From Homalodisca vitripennis (Eukaryota > Arthropoda > Insecta > Hemiptera > Cicadellidae): DNA of 64,000 bases. The stretch covers positions 24,770-88,769 of the forward strand of contig NW_025777948.1 of NCBI RefSeq assembly GCF_021130785.1, in the 5' to 3' direction. This document shows positions 50,560 to 63,520 of the stretch, piece after piece. Numbering within the stretch: the first letter of the stretch is position 1; each line of letters opens with the position of its first letter. Made by a program: the position numbers and the translations under genes. The notes beneath the pieces were generated by a model. That model was given only the letters and a program-made list of their open reading frames with translations, did no database searches and had not been told where the DNA came from.

Positions 50560-53430
50560 TCTTAACGACGACTGTTGCTAATTATAATATGGAGACTGGC
50601 CATGTAATACTGCTAATGGGAGGGAGTGTCTGCTGATAACACTACCACTAATCTATCGCCAAACAATGTAACTTGTCCCAGTGATGCAACTAATGGATCC
50701 GCCACAGACCGACCTCGTTACTCGGATAAGATATAATACGTCTGAAACGTCATTGCGGGGGGAGTTGTGTTAAACCGAAACCTAACTCGAAATTACAAAT
50801 TCACTATTTACTGAACCATATTTAATCACCAATTTACAAACTATTTGTCTATTAAAGAGTAAGGTGTCCGCACATATATATTTTAATCTTATTATAATAT
50901 ATACGTATGAATGTAGTAGAAGCCTCTTTCTAGTATTAATTATTTAATTTAACTTAACCATATTAACATAACATAACATATTATTTAACATAAAAAATAT
51001 AAAATATTTGCTATTTACAGTGTTTTAATTATTAAAAATTTTAGTTTTCCTGTGTGTATTTTTACTGTACAAAAATATGCTCATATTGTTCATAATTTCA
51101 GTTATACTTGGCAATTTTATAATGATGTACCGTCTATGAGGCTTTTGTACCTATAATACCTGGCCTGTTACATGAACAATAAATGTATTTTTCATAATAT
51201 AATACCTTATATGGGTAGTAACTTATTAAAATCCATATTAAGATATATTGATCTATTGGCAATGCATGCTACTTATATTGTAAAGTGCTGATATACGAGC
51301 CCTGTAGTCACCGGAAATACAACCGGTTTATCATTAAACCCTTATATAAAATTAGTTTTCTATGCTAAAGTAGTAAAAAAGTTTAAATTCTAGAAAATAC
51401 TAATAATAGAACGTCAATTACAAAATAATTAATCTTCTATAAGCCTGTTCGATTCTTGACAGTTATTCTGCTCGTTACATAAAGTAAGGTTCTAAAATGT
51501 ATCCTACATAATCACGAATACAGAAAATTTAAATTTAATATTAAAAATTTATTGATTATCTTAGTTATGTAAACACTAGTATAAACATTTTATATATTTT
51601 TAAATTCACACATTTGTATCAATAGAATTTTTGTTTGAAATTTAAGTTTTCCAATATTGTACTAGCTTGAGGCCCCGAAAAAATTGTTATTTTGTTCATA
51701 CAATTAAACTAACAATAGTTGTTCTGGAGTTCTTCTCACTCAAGAATACTTTATTTCAACTCGGTTAAATGTTTACTGCTGCGCATCTCACAGATTGGCT
51801 ATTTGTGGTAGTAACTTTGTGTAATGTAATGGTAAACAATGCAAAACATTTTAAGTACACAATCATTGAACTATGTTGGTATACTCGTGTTTAAAATTAT
51901 AATGCTATTACCCTTGCAAAGTTATATAGTAATACTAAAAACAAGAGTGAGCGGGCATATAGTCTTATAAACAATTCTTAACTCATCATGATTCTATGTG
52001 TTATTTAATCACAAAATTAAAGATAATTGTTCTTTATTGACAATTATGGAAGTTTTCACTCTATTAAGTAGTTTATACAACTTCTTTCCAATTTTAATTT
52101 ACCAGGACATCTTATTTCTTTCTCTATCAGAGTTACCCAAAGAGATCTATTGTATATTATCATAGTTCTTTGGGGAGATTATTCGATATTCATATTTTAT
52201 TATTGTTGTTTGACCGCTAAAATTGTTAAAAATGTAACAAATTTTGAAATGTGAGTATTAATTCCTGTTCTAATACACGTATCAGACTACATCAGCAAAA
52301 AACATCATACACGTCAGAGTATGAAAAAGAGTGAACCTTGTTCAATTGACTATTTCAACTGTCCTTATTTTTTGACTGTAGTTTTGTTTCTATGCTACAT
52401 TTTTTTTTATTCTTCTTAGTGTTATGATTAAAAGCACTTTAATGCATAACCGTGGGTGGTACTAAATGATGTAAAAGTACACAAAAATGTTACAAATAAG
52501 CTACGACAAATGATTCTGTTCGCTATCATTGGTAGTTTGTCATTCGCCTTGTCCTCTATCTTCAAAATGCTTTTTTGATAATATTTTAGTTCAAAAGTTT
52601 ATTGCGTATTTTCTGACAGCCGATGGACATTATATCATAACGTGGAGTACGTGCCTACGAGCAATCTTGAAAAGACTCTGCTTGGGTCGGTTCTCTGGAT
52701 TGCAGTACACGAAGATTACTTTAGAGAGATATAAAGTAATCATGGGATAAATTAATATCCGTACGTAGTCAAACATTTTGTACGTATGTGATATCAAGAT
52801 TGGTATAATGATAATTAGTAGCGTGAAAAGTAACAATAGGAAAGAAACACTGCTTTTTTATGTTCAAACAAAGATAGTGGTTAAACTTATTAAAAATAAA
52901 TAACGATTGTGAGTGAAATCTTGAGAAATCCCGTCTTCCAATAGTGAATTATTTGTTTGATAGATACTTAAATTGAAGTAATTTTGGCTAAATATCAATC
53001 CTTATTTAAAACATAATGTTTACAATAGGCAAACAGTTTTGAACGAATTAGTACGCTCGTCAGTGCAATAGTACTTAAACCGTATGATAACATTATGAGA
53101 AAAATTCACGGAATTTTTAAAACATTTTCATAATCTAAATATATTTTATAGAAGCACGTCATTCATTGTCTTGAATATCCAAAATGATTCTGCGTGTCTT
53201 TTTTCTAAATTCAAATGTTTCCGAAAAAATAACTCGTTATAAAGGATGACACTGTCAAGGCCAAAGGTGAATGAATTCCGATAAATCATTAAAGTGAACA
53301 TTTAGAACCTTAAGCCGAGTTACAAGATAACTTACAGTGCACAGTTATTAAGTGCCGATATGCTTCTTTTATAGTGATTTAAAATATATTTTCAAGATTG
53401 TAATTTATTTAAAACATACTACCAGAGCAT
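50560..53430. other. AT-rich intergenic DNA, nothing recognised (copy B)
   Basis: Counterpart of 13,640-18,170 without the Kolobok-like element, whose empty site is near 52,063. From about 52,430 onward the sequence has many one-base gaps relative to copy A. Confidence 0.5.
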
Positions 53431-53440
53431 TGAGCTTCAG

Positions 53441-53613
53441 AATTGTTTTTTAAAGTCCTAATATTTGAGTGTTCAATCAGTGGGGTGTTATTGTACAATT
53501 AAAGGACTCCAAAAATGTATACCTAAGGGGAAATATTGCAAAAATAACAAATTTGCCAAAGAGAATTTAAAATTGAAAAATTATTGTCATCAACGCTGTC
53601 AAAAGGAAAGTAA
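53441..53613 (+). pseudogene. Cysteine-rich exon candidate, frame broken (copy B)
   Basis: Counterpart of 18,180-18,359. Missing bases in the G-run near 53,482 and in the T-run near 53,551, with others, disrupt the frame seen in copy A. A different frame keeps residues such as GLQKCIPKGKYC. Either this copy is decaying or the stretch was poorly sequenced. Confidence 0.35.
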
Positions 53614-54082
53614 CATTATTAAATGGTTGCTTATCCAAAATATCAAACTGTACAAAAATTATTATTGTAGTGCGTAATATTAAATAAAAATGATTTATTA
53701 AAAATTTTCCTACAAAATATTATTTAAAAAAATACATTTTGATTTAAAAATTTTAAAGATATATATACAAAGTCGTTGTATCTACAGATTTTATTTCTCA
53801 AAATGTACAAATACATATTTAAATACATTTAAAAGTAGGTAAAACAGGTTAAATGTATCTACATACTTTAAAGCATATATTTTTCAAATATTGTATTGAA
53901 TATTAAAAACAATATAACAGGGAAAAACATTTACCAATTTATTTTGTTTGATTCAGTACTGAAATCTTAGGCAGTAAATGCTGAATATATAAAAACGCAT
54001 ACTTGATTGCCGTCGTCAGTTATTAGAGCCATGTTATTGAACATGTTTCAGAATATTGTAAAATATTTCTCAGGTATATGTC

Positions 54083-54084
<2 letters not shown>

Positions 54085-54124
<40 letters not shown>
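54085..54124. repeat. (TA)n microsatellite
   Basis: Counterpart of the compound repeat at 18,854, without the CA part. Confidence 0.92.
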
Positions 54125-54128
<4 letters not shown>

Positions 54129-55311
54129 TTTTACAAAAAGAAGGAGGAAAGTTATAGTTGCTTTGGCATATATTTTTTCACCTCTGCCATTATGTGCAAT
54201 ACTATTACATTTTTATTTTATAAAAAAGTTAACATGGAAGCTGAACATATTTTACGACTCAGTACATTTTAAATATTACTAAATCATCTAAAATTATAAT
54301 AATTAGTTTGTGGTATAGATTATACTTTATATTTAAATATCAAAATCGGAGAGAAATTCGGGTTTTGTTACCATGACTGAAAGGAAATCTTCAAATATCC
54401 TGCATTGTATGATAAATTTGTTGTAAGCACATTCAGTTTGTTTTTGTGTAAAAGTATAATTTTCCTATAACATTTTATTGTATATAAAGCGCCTATTATT
54501 TTAATAATAACAACATATTTTTTGCGTCGCATATTCTACTTGTGTTCTGTTATCATATAATATTTGAATTATACAAATATCTATAAATTTACGTAGAAAT
54601 AATTATACTCGTATAAAGCATTATTTCTTTATATCAAAAACTTTCAAGGAACGTATCTTTATGTGCATACCAATACTACTTTACGCGTGTTCAGAAAGAA
54701 AGCAAACTCTGAACTTTATGTACATTTGTATATTTATATTTGCACCTTTTCAAAAGTCATAAAATATCAATTTGTGATGAGATCTTGTAGTTTGTAAAGA
54801 GGTTAGACTATAAAGTCATGGATAAACTCACTTTACGTTGTTGTTCGCCTAAAAGCTTCTCAGTTTTATGAAACTAGACAACGAACCCGTCCAAGACCGT
54901 TTTATATTCAGTTTTAAGGACGTTTCAATACAAACTGTACATTGGGAATAACAAAATAAGAAAACAGTTTATAATTAGTAGGCTAAATATATGGCAAATA
55001 TTTAATCAAAAGCCTAACAGTTAATCCAAATTCTCAAATGAATATGCTAGAAAACATTGGGTATTATTTTAGTTGTAAAGAACTTATTATTACACCATTC
55101 CGTCTAGATAAATGTTATCTAGAGAAAATTTAGTATATTTTCTTGTAATGGGTGTTGCTTGAATATATAGTGAACATATAATTTAAATAAAAATATAATA
55201 CAAACAATGCTCTAAGTAGTCTTCCCTAAGAGATAATTTGTTGCCATTTTATGGTTTTGTAGCTAATATTCTTTCTTCTATTGTTTACTATATTAGTTTG
55301 TAGAGACTATT

Positions 55312-56716
55312 AATAAATCAGTCATTCAAAGAAGGAGTTTTTTCCCTCGCTCCTAAAAATTTTGCAAAGGTGAGCCCAATCTTCAAAAAAGAACGACCCA
55401 TGCTCTGCAAATAATTATCGGCCTGTCTCTATTTTGCCTGTTCTGAGCAAAATTTTTGAAAAAATCTTGTTACAAAGAATGCTTCAGTTTTTGAATAATC
55501 ACAACCTTCTTTCTGAACACCAATTCTGTTTCAGAAGGGGCAAGTCGACAATTGATGCAATTGTGAGTCTTGTTGAAATGGTGGTAGAGGGATTATAGAA
55601 AGTCGAAATCTCACTTTAAGTGTATTTCTCGACTTAACTAAAGCATTCGACTGTGTCGACCACGTGAAGCTGCTTGACAAACTTGAATCCCATGGCATCA
55701 GAGGCGTGCCTCTTCAGTGGCTTAGCTCATTTCTAAAAACAGCATGTTCAAATCTTAAACAAATTTTCCGAGCCGTTGCAGCTGAGATATGGAGTCCCTC
55801 AAGGATCAATTCTCAGTCCAATTCTTTTTCTCATCTATGTCAATGACATAGACTCATCACTACTGCACGGGAAACTTGTGCAGTATGCTAATGACACAAC
55901 ACTTTGTTTTACCAGCAAATCCAAAATGATTCTGGAACAACAAAGCTTTCTCGACGTCAACAGTTGTGTCCAGCACTTCAATAGCCTCAACCAATCAACC
56001 TCAAAGCAAATTCTTCAAAGTCAAACGTCCTGACTTTCGCACTGCGATCAGGAAATCTCAATGACGGTGCAGCCCGTATTATTGGAAGACACAGTGCTGG
56101 ATGAAGTCGAATGTTCAAAGTTTTTTCTGGGAATATTCCTTGATCGAAGATTGACTTGGAATGCTCACAAATTGACCACGTTTGTTCCAGACTGTCCTCA
56201 GGCATTTATGGTCTTGAGGTCTTTAGCCAAGTACCTGCCCCTACTCAGGTACTGATGACGGCGTATTATGGCTTGATCTACCCCCACCTCACTTACGGTC
56301 TGGTGTTATGGGGAGCCTGCGCAAACAACCATTTCTTCCGAGCATTCAAAATTCAGAAGCAAGCGATTCGCATAATCGCAAAAAATGAAATTCCGAGAAT
56401 CGTGCAAAGAAGCCTTCAAAACGTTGCAACTGTTGACTCTGCCTTTGTCTCTACATTCTTGAGAACAAGCTCATTTTGTTTGTCCAAATGTGGCATTAAC
56501 CCGGGACCGTGGCCATACACGAGTATGAGACAAGAGGCAGAGATGCCTACCGAAACTGGAAGACACAGGACGGGGGTTTACGAACACTTGCCCTCCCAGG
56601 CAGGTATTCGGTTCATCAACAAGTTGCCAGATCAGTTAAGAAATGTCCCAACGCCTAAGGTGTTAAAAACTCGTTTAAGACGCTTTTTTAGTGTCGCAAG
56701 CATTTTACAGTGCTGA
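55312..56716 (+). pseudogene. Reverse transcriptase remnant of the LINE
   Basis: RT motifs appear in order over four or more frame shifts: SFKEGVF near 55,325; NYRPVSILPVLSKIFEKIL near 55,410; EHQFCFRRGKSTIDAI near 55,520; [19 protein letters not shown] near 55,631, carrying the first catalytic Asp; [20 protein letters not shown] near 55,790; and YAND at 55,884-55,895. In the last, the first Asp of the usual [FY]ADD is Asn. The final frame (to TGA at 56,714-56,716, 186 codons) is the C-terminal region. Frame breaks and the altered catalytic motif make this copy inactive. No endonuclease or ORF1 is present. Confidence 0.87.
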
Positions 56717-56934
56717 CGAGTTTATGGCATTCGACTGGGTGACCGCACAATTAGCAAACTGACTACCGGCGCTGGAAATGGGAATATTGGCTGGATGAAT
56801 GTTGGAGTTGGCTGAAAATTTGTGTACGTTTGAATGTGGTTTGAGGCGATGTGAAAGTTTTAAATTTTAGATATTAATTTTAGAATATCTTGACTATTGC
56901 TATAACATGTGATTATGTCCTGGCAATTAAAACA

Positions 56935-56957
56935 TTGAATTTGATTTGATTTGATTT
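56935..56957 (+). repeat. 3' (TTTGA)n tail of the LINE
   Basis: Four tandem TTTGA-like units end the element directly before the target duplicate. Confidence 0.85.
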
Positions 56958-57609
56958 GACTATGATACAACTTGGGAAAACCAAAGTGCTTGTTTGTTAC
57001 ATCGAAGTGAAGATAATTTAGAACTTATGCGGACCGACCGACGACTAATTTACTGTGATCTAAGTGGTTGTTGTTGTTGTCTGTGGTAGTTGTAAATAAC
57101 AGTTCCATCCATATATATTGTTCACTTGTTTTGAGCAAGTGCGCCATAGTACGGATTGAATAAAAATGCTATTAAAATAATTTTAATACGGGTTATTATT
57201 AATGGGATACATTCAAAATGGAATTAAAGTGAAAGATGTATTTGTATCAAAATACCAAAGTTTTCAAAGAGTAATAAAACAAGGATTCGTATAAAATTAA
57301 CATGACTTAGCCAAGCTAATTTGAATGTAATTGATTTACACATTTAAACATACAAAATGTACAGTGCCACCTTTAAAATAATAATAAATTATGAGAGTGA
57401 TTAAGAAACACATATGTTACAAGTAAGACAAGAAGAATGAGTGTGAATATTTTTTGAGGATTTTCCGGAGTTAAACTTTAATCTTTTTAAATGTATGTGA
57501 GCTATCCATCATATAAAAGATAAATTTTGATAAGGATTTAACATATGAAAAGTTAAAATAAAACATTAATATTTTGTTCGTAGTAAGTAAATGGATCTAC
57601 GCTAATAAG

Positions 57610-57610
57610 T

Positions 57611-57707
<97 letters not shown>

Positions 57708-57748
57708 CCCTCCCCTCCCCTCCTCCCTCCCTCCCTCCCTCCCTCCCT
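57610..57748. repeat. TC-rich microsatellite (copy B)
   Basis: Counterpart of 20,800-21,125, about 140 bp long. Long open frames on both strands here are produced by the repeat itself. Confidence 0.95.
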
Positions 57749-58150
57749 TTTCTCCTGCTCCCTGTCAATCTTTGTGTCTGTATTGGTATATAAATCAATT
57801 CTTGTTAATTTTTACAAAATAGGCTAGAAGTGAATGACAAAGGTCAAAAGTAGGCGTTGTATACCGAAGAACAAGGAAAAGCATGAAAATTATTTTGGAA
57901 ATTTACTTCACTCGAAACGACCTGCTCATACACGTCTAAAAATAGGACATAATTACGTCTATACGAGCGGGGTTAACGACGAGTTGTTTCTGTCTAAATA
58001 AAAGAAATTCAGGTAAATTGTTTCTATTAAAACAAATTACATTATTATGAATAGTTCTTAACGGCTCGCTTTTTAAGGCGCTTTGAACTGACAACCTAGA
58101 TAAGTAATTACAATCACTAAAAATATATTTTATAATATTTTGATCAATAA

Positions 58151-58207
<57 letters not shown>
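58151..58207. repeat. (TA)n microsatellite
   Basis: Counterpart of 21,521-21,584. Confidence 0.92.
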
Positions 58208-59496
58208 TATATGAACCTTATTTCTAAAGTCAAGAGATAGTTGGTAGCCACTTTTATTTATTTGATGGTTAAAAATAGTTATTGTATTAATTATTTTGTA
58301 ACTTATGTAAAAGAAGATATGCGAGAATATGATGTAACCTTAGACCCTAAAGTACAACAAGATAAACCAACTTTCCGGTTTCAAATTGAGAAATCCAGTC
58401 AGTAAAAATTAAAAATAAGGCGGAGACGATGGTTATTATTTCCATTCCATTATATAGTAGTTTGTTAAATTCTTTTTATATACATAAATTGTCTTCTTAA
58501 ACACATGTGAAAAATACTCATGGATTATATACGTCATTCCTAAATGTTATTCATTATACGTAATTAATTCTAAAAAAATGTACCTTTATATTTGAAATAT
58601 TCCGGATAGTGTAATAACTTTTACTTATGTTATTGGCTAAGCGTTAGCGTAACCTATCACTCAAATAGCTGAAATATTTATGTTTATATATGTCTGTCCC
58701 CACGAATATATCAAGAATGAACTGATCTATAATCTTGAAATGTTGCACGAACTCTCAACCCTTAACATGAAGCAATAGCTTATATTTTATGGGTTGTGCG
58801 TTTTCCTTCAATAGGATTCACTTTAAAGTGGCATGTAATGAAATACTTTGTCCAGAGTACGAAACTATTATTTTGTTGCTTTGACAGGTGAAATTTAATA
58901 TATAAAAAAACAATAATGAAGGGACGTATCTAATCAGTGATACACAAACTTGACCTCTCTTGATATTATGCTCTAATCAGTAAATTAATCATTCAATCAC
59001 TACATTAACGGCAACAAGGTCACCCATTAATCCACAATTAGTGTGATGTATATGTACACAACCCCGACATTTTACCTATTAAACAAATAGGCTACGTTAT
59101 TTTGTTTTTCGAAAAAAACTGTTTGGTTTTTGAGTTCTGTCTATTAAAATGTTATATTATACATCTAAATATCTGACTTAATAATAGTAGTATTTCTTTT
59201 AGATGAAAGTAGCTTTATATTGTCAAAGATATGGATAGAGGGGCAGTTGGAACTCTTTCAGACATATTCTTAAGTTAAACAGAATGAGGCAATATTAATA
59301 TAGCTAAAGTAAAACTAATTTTTAATTTAGATTTTTCTTTGGAAAATTTTTATGTAGTAAAAGTTCTAAATAGAAATGCTGTGGAAATATTTAAGGAGGT
59401 ATTCATATTTATACAGGACACTTTGATACAAACAATATAACTTCTTATATATAATGAAAGTAAATAATTTTTTTAGGCAGGTGTGTACCATCTTAG

Positions 59497-59690
59497 CAAA
59501 TCTAGGGCTAAGAATATCACTCATAACCTTCGAGACCAATGGCTAGAAAGTGACTTCCCTTCCACAAAAACAAATTGTGATACACACAGAAGAAAATATG
59601 TTTGAACATCATTTTGCATCTCCCTTACGATAGCCCATTTAGTACTGGGTTTGATGTCACTATTAACGTATTGTGTCCATTAATTCATTT
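59497..59690 (+). pseudogene. Counterpart of the exon candidate at 22,979
   Basis: Keeps residues as far as NCDTHRR. Extra bases near 59,594, 59,605 and 59,635 then break and restore the frame. The upstream part lies in the 150-bp deletion. Confidence 0.25.
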
Positions 59691-59699
59691 TTTCGTAAT

Positions 59700-61610
59700 A
59701 GTTAGTGATAACTTTGGATGCCAAATCAAGCTCCGTTTCACCCAACTCCTACAGCAGTGTCCGAAATATTGGATACTGTCACATACTTGACTCTTGAAAC
59801 TTTGAGTCTAATTTCGTCTGTAGAAATGAAAAAAAACTGGTAAGGAAGAAGTCTATCACAAAACTGTTTTGAGCGTTTTGCTATTACAGACAACTAAACT
59901 AGGAAAATAAGTCTAACTGGTTTACTCGCTCAGTGGACAGTATCAGATTTCACATGCTGCGCTGGGCGGTGCTTGAAATAGATCATTCGCATTCTGTTGG
60001 CCTTTGCATCGTAATTAAGTTGGAGTTTATTCTAAGCAAGTGGATGTTTTGTAGATAGTTTGCATGCAATTAATTCACCACCTCTTTGTTATAGTTATTG
60101 ATAAAGATTATGACCCTATAGTTTTTTAGTCCTTAGGTCGTTAGTTAATTCACGTGAGTAAGAGATCATATATTGCATAATCTGTAAAACATATGATGAC
60201 TGTGGTAATGGTAAAAAATTTAATTTGCACTGCAAAAGCCTCTACATTATGGAATAACATAGTTTAATTAAAATTTACAAATTAAATGGAACCTAATATG
60301 AGTGGAAAAATATTATTTTTAAATCACTACAAAATAAAAATATTGTTTTGGGATAAAAATGTTTGCTAAAAGACGCTGCTTCTTGACAATATATGAAAAT
60401 TCATTGTTTAAACGTTCAATAGACGTTGCTCTCCCATTAAAATGCTCGCCATTTGAAAGTCTGCTTGTATGCTACTAATGGAGATGAAAAACGAAAAACA
60501 GTATTTCGTAGAATTTAAAGTTTCTTCCTTACTGTTTAGTAATTATAATAGAAAATATCGTGATAAAGTTTCGTTTCAAAAGGTATATTAGTTTTAATTC
60601 TGAAAAAATACACATAACATTTAAATTTTCAAAACACTCATTTAAAATTTATTCTTCACGATAACGTAATTACTTTTTACATACACTTATATGAACCGTA
60701 TAATAACTTTGTGTGACTTTGCTTCAAACTTTTTGTAGATAGTTTTCTGAAATATATAAATCCAAATAATCACACGTGGGTTCTTTCAATCCTCTTGGAA
60801 TATCTTTTCATAGCAAAGACATTTTATCAGTTTGTAATTTGTACCGTTGTTTAGTCAATTAACAGATATTTTTGTATCAACTACATCGGTTTGAGTAACC
60901 AATTGATGTTTAGGTACTGCTCATTATATTAATAATACCTCACTCACAGCTCCAATATAAGTACATAATGGCATATTGTAAACCGTTCCGTATTTAATGT
61001 TCTTACGCAACATATATATTACATACTTATAATAATTATGTGGAATAGTGTTGACAAATGGAAACATTAATACCTGCCCAGGAATATCATTACAAAATAC
61101 TCCAGGAGAAAAACAATTAAAATGCTATATAAAAACTGCTAAAATATACATAATATTTTATAAACACTATAACTAGGACTTTATTTCCAGCGGCAATGCA
61201 CTTATCGTTTATATTATTATCTAATTTCCTTAGATATAAACTTAAAAGCTACAAAGTGAAAATAATTTTAAAACTTTTTAAATTTTATTGTAATTAAATA
61301 TAAATTTTTATTGAGAGTACCAGTACGTTATTACTAAGGCAACATAAAATATATGCGTTTATACTTTTTTTAGGTGAATTCCTTGAACTTTTTACGTTAA
61401 TTATTTTAATATATTTTATGTTACTATAATGCCCTATCCCCTATATACCTATAAAAATGTATATTTTTTTGCTTGTGGTAAATATTAATCCATATAAATT
61501 TGTGGTTAACTAAAATAATGCAGATAATCCCAATTTAAATAATAATGAGCAACTTTGAAATCTTTAGTATATAACGAATGTATTTGAAATGAGAAATATA
61601 CATAAATAAA
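59700..61610. other. AT-rich intergenic DNA, nothing recognised (copy B)
   Basis: Counterpart of 23,200-25,080; no supported frame. Confidence 0.5.
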
Positions 61611-61611
61611 T

Positions 61612-62097
61612 AATAGTTTAAAAAACTTTAAAAAAAACACGCTTTTTATATGCTAACCAAACTAAAAAAATAGACAATATTGTTTAATAACAAAAACAGT
61701 TTATATTATGGTAGTAGAAGGCAAAACAATCATTCATAGTCAATCACCTCAAAATAAAATTATAATAAAATTTTAGTTAATAACAGAATAAATTAAATTC
61801 AGAGTAAAAAGCGTGGGGCGCATTTTACTCCATTTCATAAGTATCCTCTCAAAGATAATTACCGAATGAATGATTGTAATATTTAATATATCAAGCACCC
61901 CACGCTTTTTACTCTGAATTAATTTATTCTGTTAATAAAGTAAATTTTATTATCATTTTATTTTGAGGTGATTGGACTATGAATAATTGTTTTGCCTTCT
62001 ACTACCATAATATAAACTCTTTGTAATTAAAAATTATTTTCTAATTTTTAGTTTGGTTAGCTATAAAAGCTCTTTTTTAGTTTTTATAAACTATTTT
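61612..62097. repeat. Long foldback, arms ~200 bp (copy B)
   Basis: Counterpart of 25,084-25,556. The inner arm edges match slightly better here (GCGTGGGG against CCCCACGC), whereas copy A has one mismatch at this place. Confidence 0.85.
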
Positions 62098-62157
62098 TGA
62101 TTTTTGATTTTTTAGTTCGATGTATCAATTAGTTTCTTGTGGAAATGTGGTATTTTC

Positions 62158-62400
62158 TTACGAATCATTCCGCAATCTCATCAATTCATTTTAAGCTTCA
62201 CTATTGCATGAGGTATTTCCTGTTAACTGTAGAGCAATCAAGTTTCTTCAATCCGAAAAATACCGTCTAAAGTCTTACGCGATTAAGTGGCTACATAGGC
62301 TTTGTTTGTCCCAGCAGCAAACAATCGCAAGCCTAGATGAAGGGTGCCGGGTCGGACAGGTTTTTGCCTGCTTGGTGCGTTTTTTGTCATCGGTGCTCCA
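62158..62400 (-). pseudogene. Pif1-type helicase remnant (copy B)
   Basis: Same relic as 25,620-25,850. Extra bases inside the region coding for the AGQ.YVALSRV motif and around it break the frame, so this copy is more damaged than A. Confidence 0.65.
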
Positions 62401-62949
62401 TTAAAGGTTATGTCCTATTAAGAGCTACCAACGGGGAAATAGCAAACCTACCTGCATCGCCTCAATATGACTCCTCGAGCTTGCACTTAAGATGTCGGCT
62501 CTGATCCCTGGAGACTCGAAGCTTCGCAGTTCTCTTTAGATTTAATTATTGTCGTAAAAAATCGAAGGGTGGCATCTAAGCTACCAAGGAACTGTGGCTG
62601 TTTGAAACACCTTTGCCGGACTTGAGAGTTAGGTATGTGAAGTATTTAATAAACGTAATGTTGGATAGTATATAACATTATCATTCTTACTGAGCTGTAT
62701 TAAAGCTATTACTTATTTGAGATATACTATGAAATGTTACACCCTTAACTAAGTTGAATTTTTCGTATCGTAAATAATTTTATATTGTTTATCACATACA
62801 TAATAAAACTAATGGTTATTGTAGTTCAGACTTGAATATACCCATATTTTGGTACATTTATTACTTAATTTATTAGCTGTACATCTTCGGTAATGTGTAA
62901 AATAACTAAACTGTATTTGTTCAACTTTATTTTTATAGTAAAATAAAAT

Positions 62950-63520
62950 TGAAAATGCAAGAAAAATTTGGAATATTGTTTGAAAAGGAATTAATTAAAA
63001 AACACTAAAGGCTTTGTCTGACAAAAATACTATGTATGTTTATGTAAAGCAACAAATCAAATTGCAATGGATCGTTTACTTAGAGATCTGGCTGTCAAGG
63101 AAACACTGGAAATGGCAGAGACAGGATGACTACTGTAATATTACTATATTAAGAGAGTCAAGCACATCCGAGCATACCGAGACGAATGGAAGAAATTGAA
63201 CGCTGGGATAGCGCAGATCGCGCGATAGCTTTATCACACAGGATCTACAAAAGAATTTATTAATCCTGGCGGTCCTTATAAGGATAATGGAAAACTATGA
63301 TCAAATTATTGCATTGTCATCGGTCCTTAAAACGTATGCAAAGTTATCTCGAATTAATCAGACTTCTGGAAATTGGTGAAAATTATGCTCAAAGATTCCG
63401 TTACATAGATACAACCGAAAGCTAATAAAAGCGTGTTAAAAAAGACAGAAACGATTGTTCATAAATTTTCGTAACCAAAATATCTGCATGCACCGTTCCC
63501 AACCGTTGAAACCCTAATAA
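62950..63520 (+). pseudogene. Broken coding-like stretch, unrecognised (copy B)
   Basis: Counterpart of 26,395-26,960, with a different small indel near 63,188 so that the readable pieces join differently. No domain recognised. Confidence 0.28.

Larger units (their letters stand above)
55311..56957 (+). mobile_element. 5'-truncated Jockey-like non-LTR retrotransposon, copy B only
   Basis: Flanked by GACTAT at 55,305-55,310 and 56,958-56,963; copy A has a single GACTAT at about 20,143. The insertion starts inside the reverse transcriptase domain, as expected of a 5'-truncated LINE, and ends with a short 3' tail of TTTGA repeats rather than poly(A). Blocks resembling Jockey-group elements include an [10 protein letters not shown] stretch, [11 protein letters not shown] and a C-terminal PHLTYGLVLWG segment. 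The clade call is from family resemblance. Confidence 0.88.

Noticed and set aside
52630..52836. Minus-strand frame opposite the copy B counterpart of 17,109
   Set aside because: Not open in copy A and no recognisable family.
57553..57822. Overlapping open frames rich in Arg/Glu or Ser/Leu
   Set aside because: Products of the TC microsatellite.
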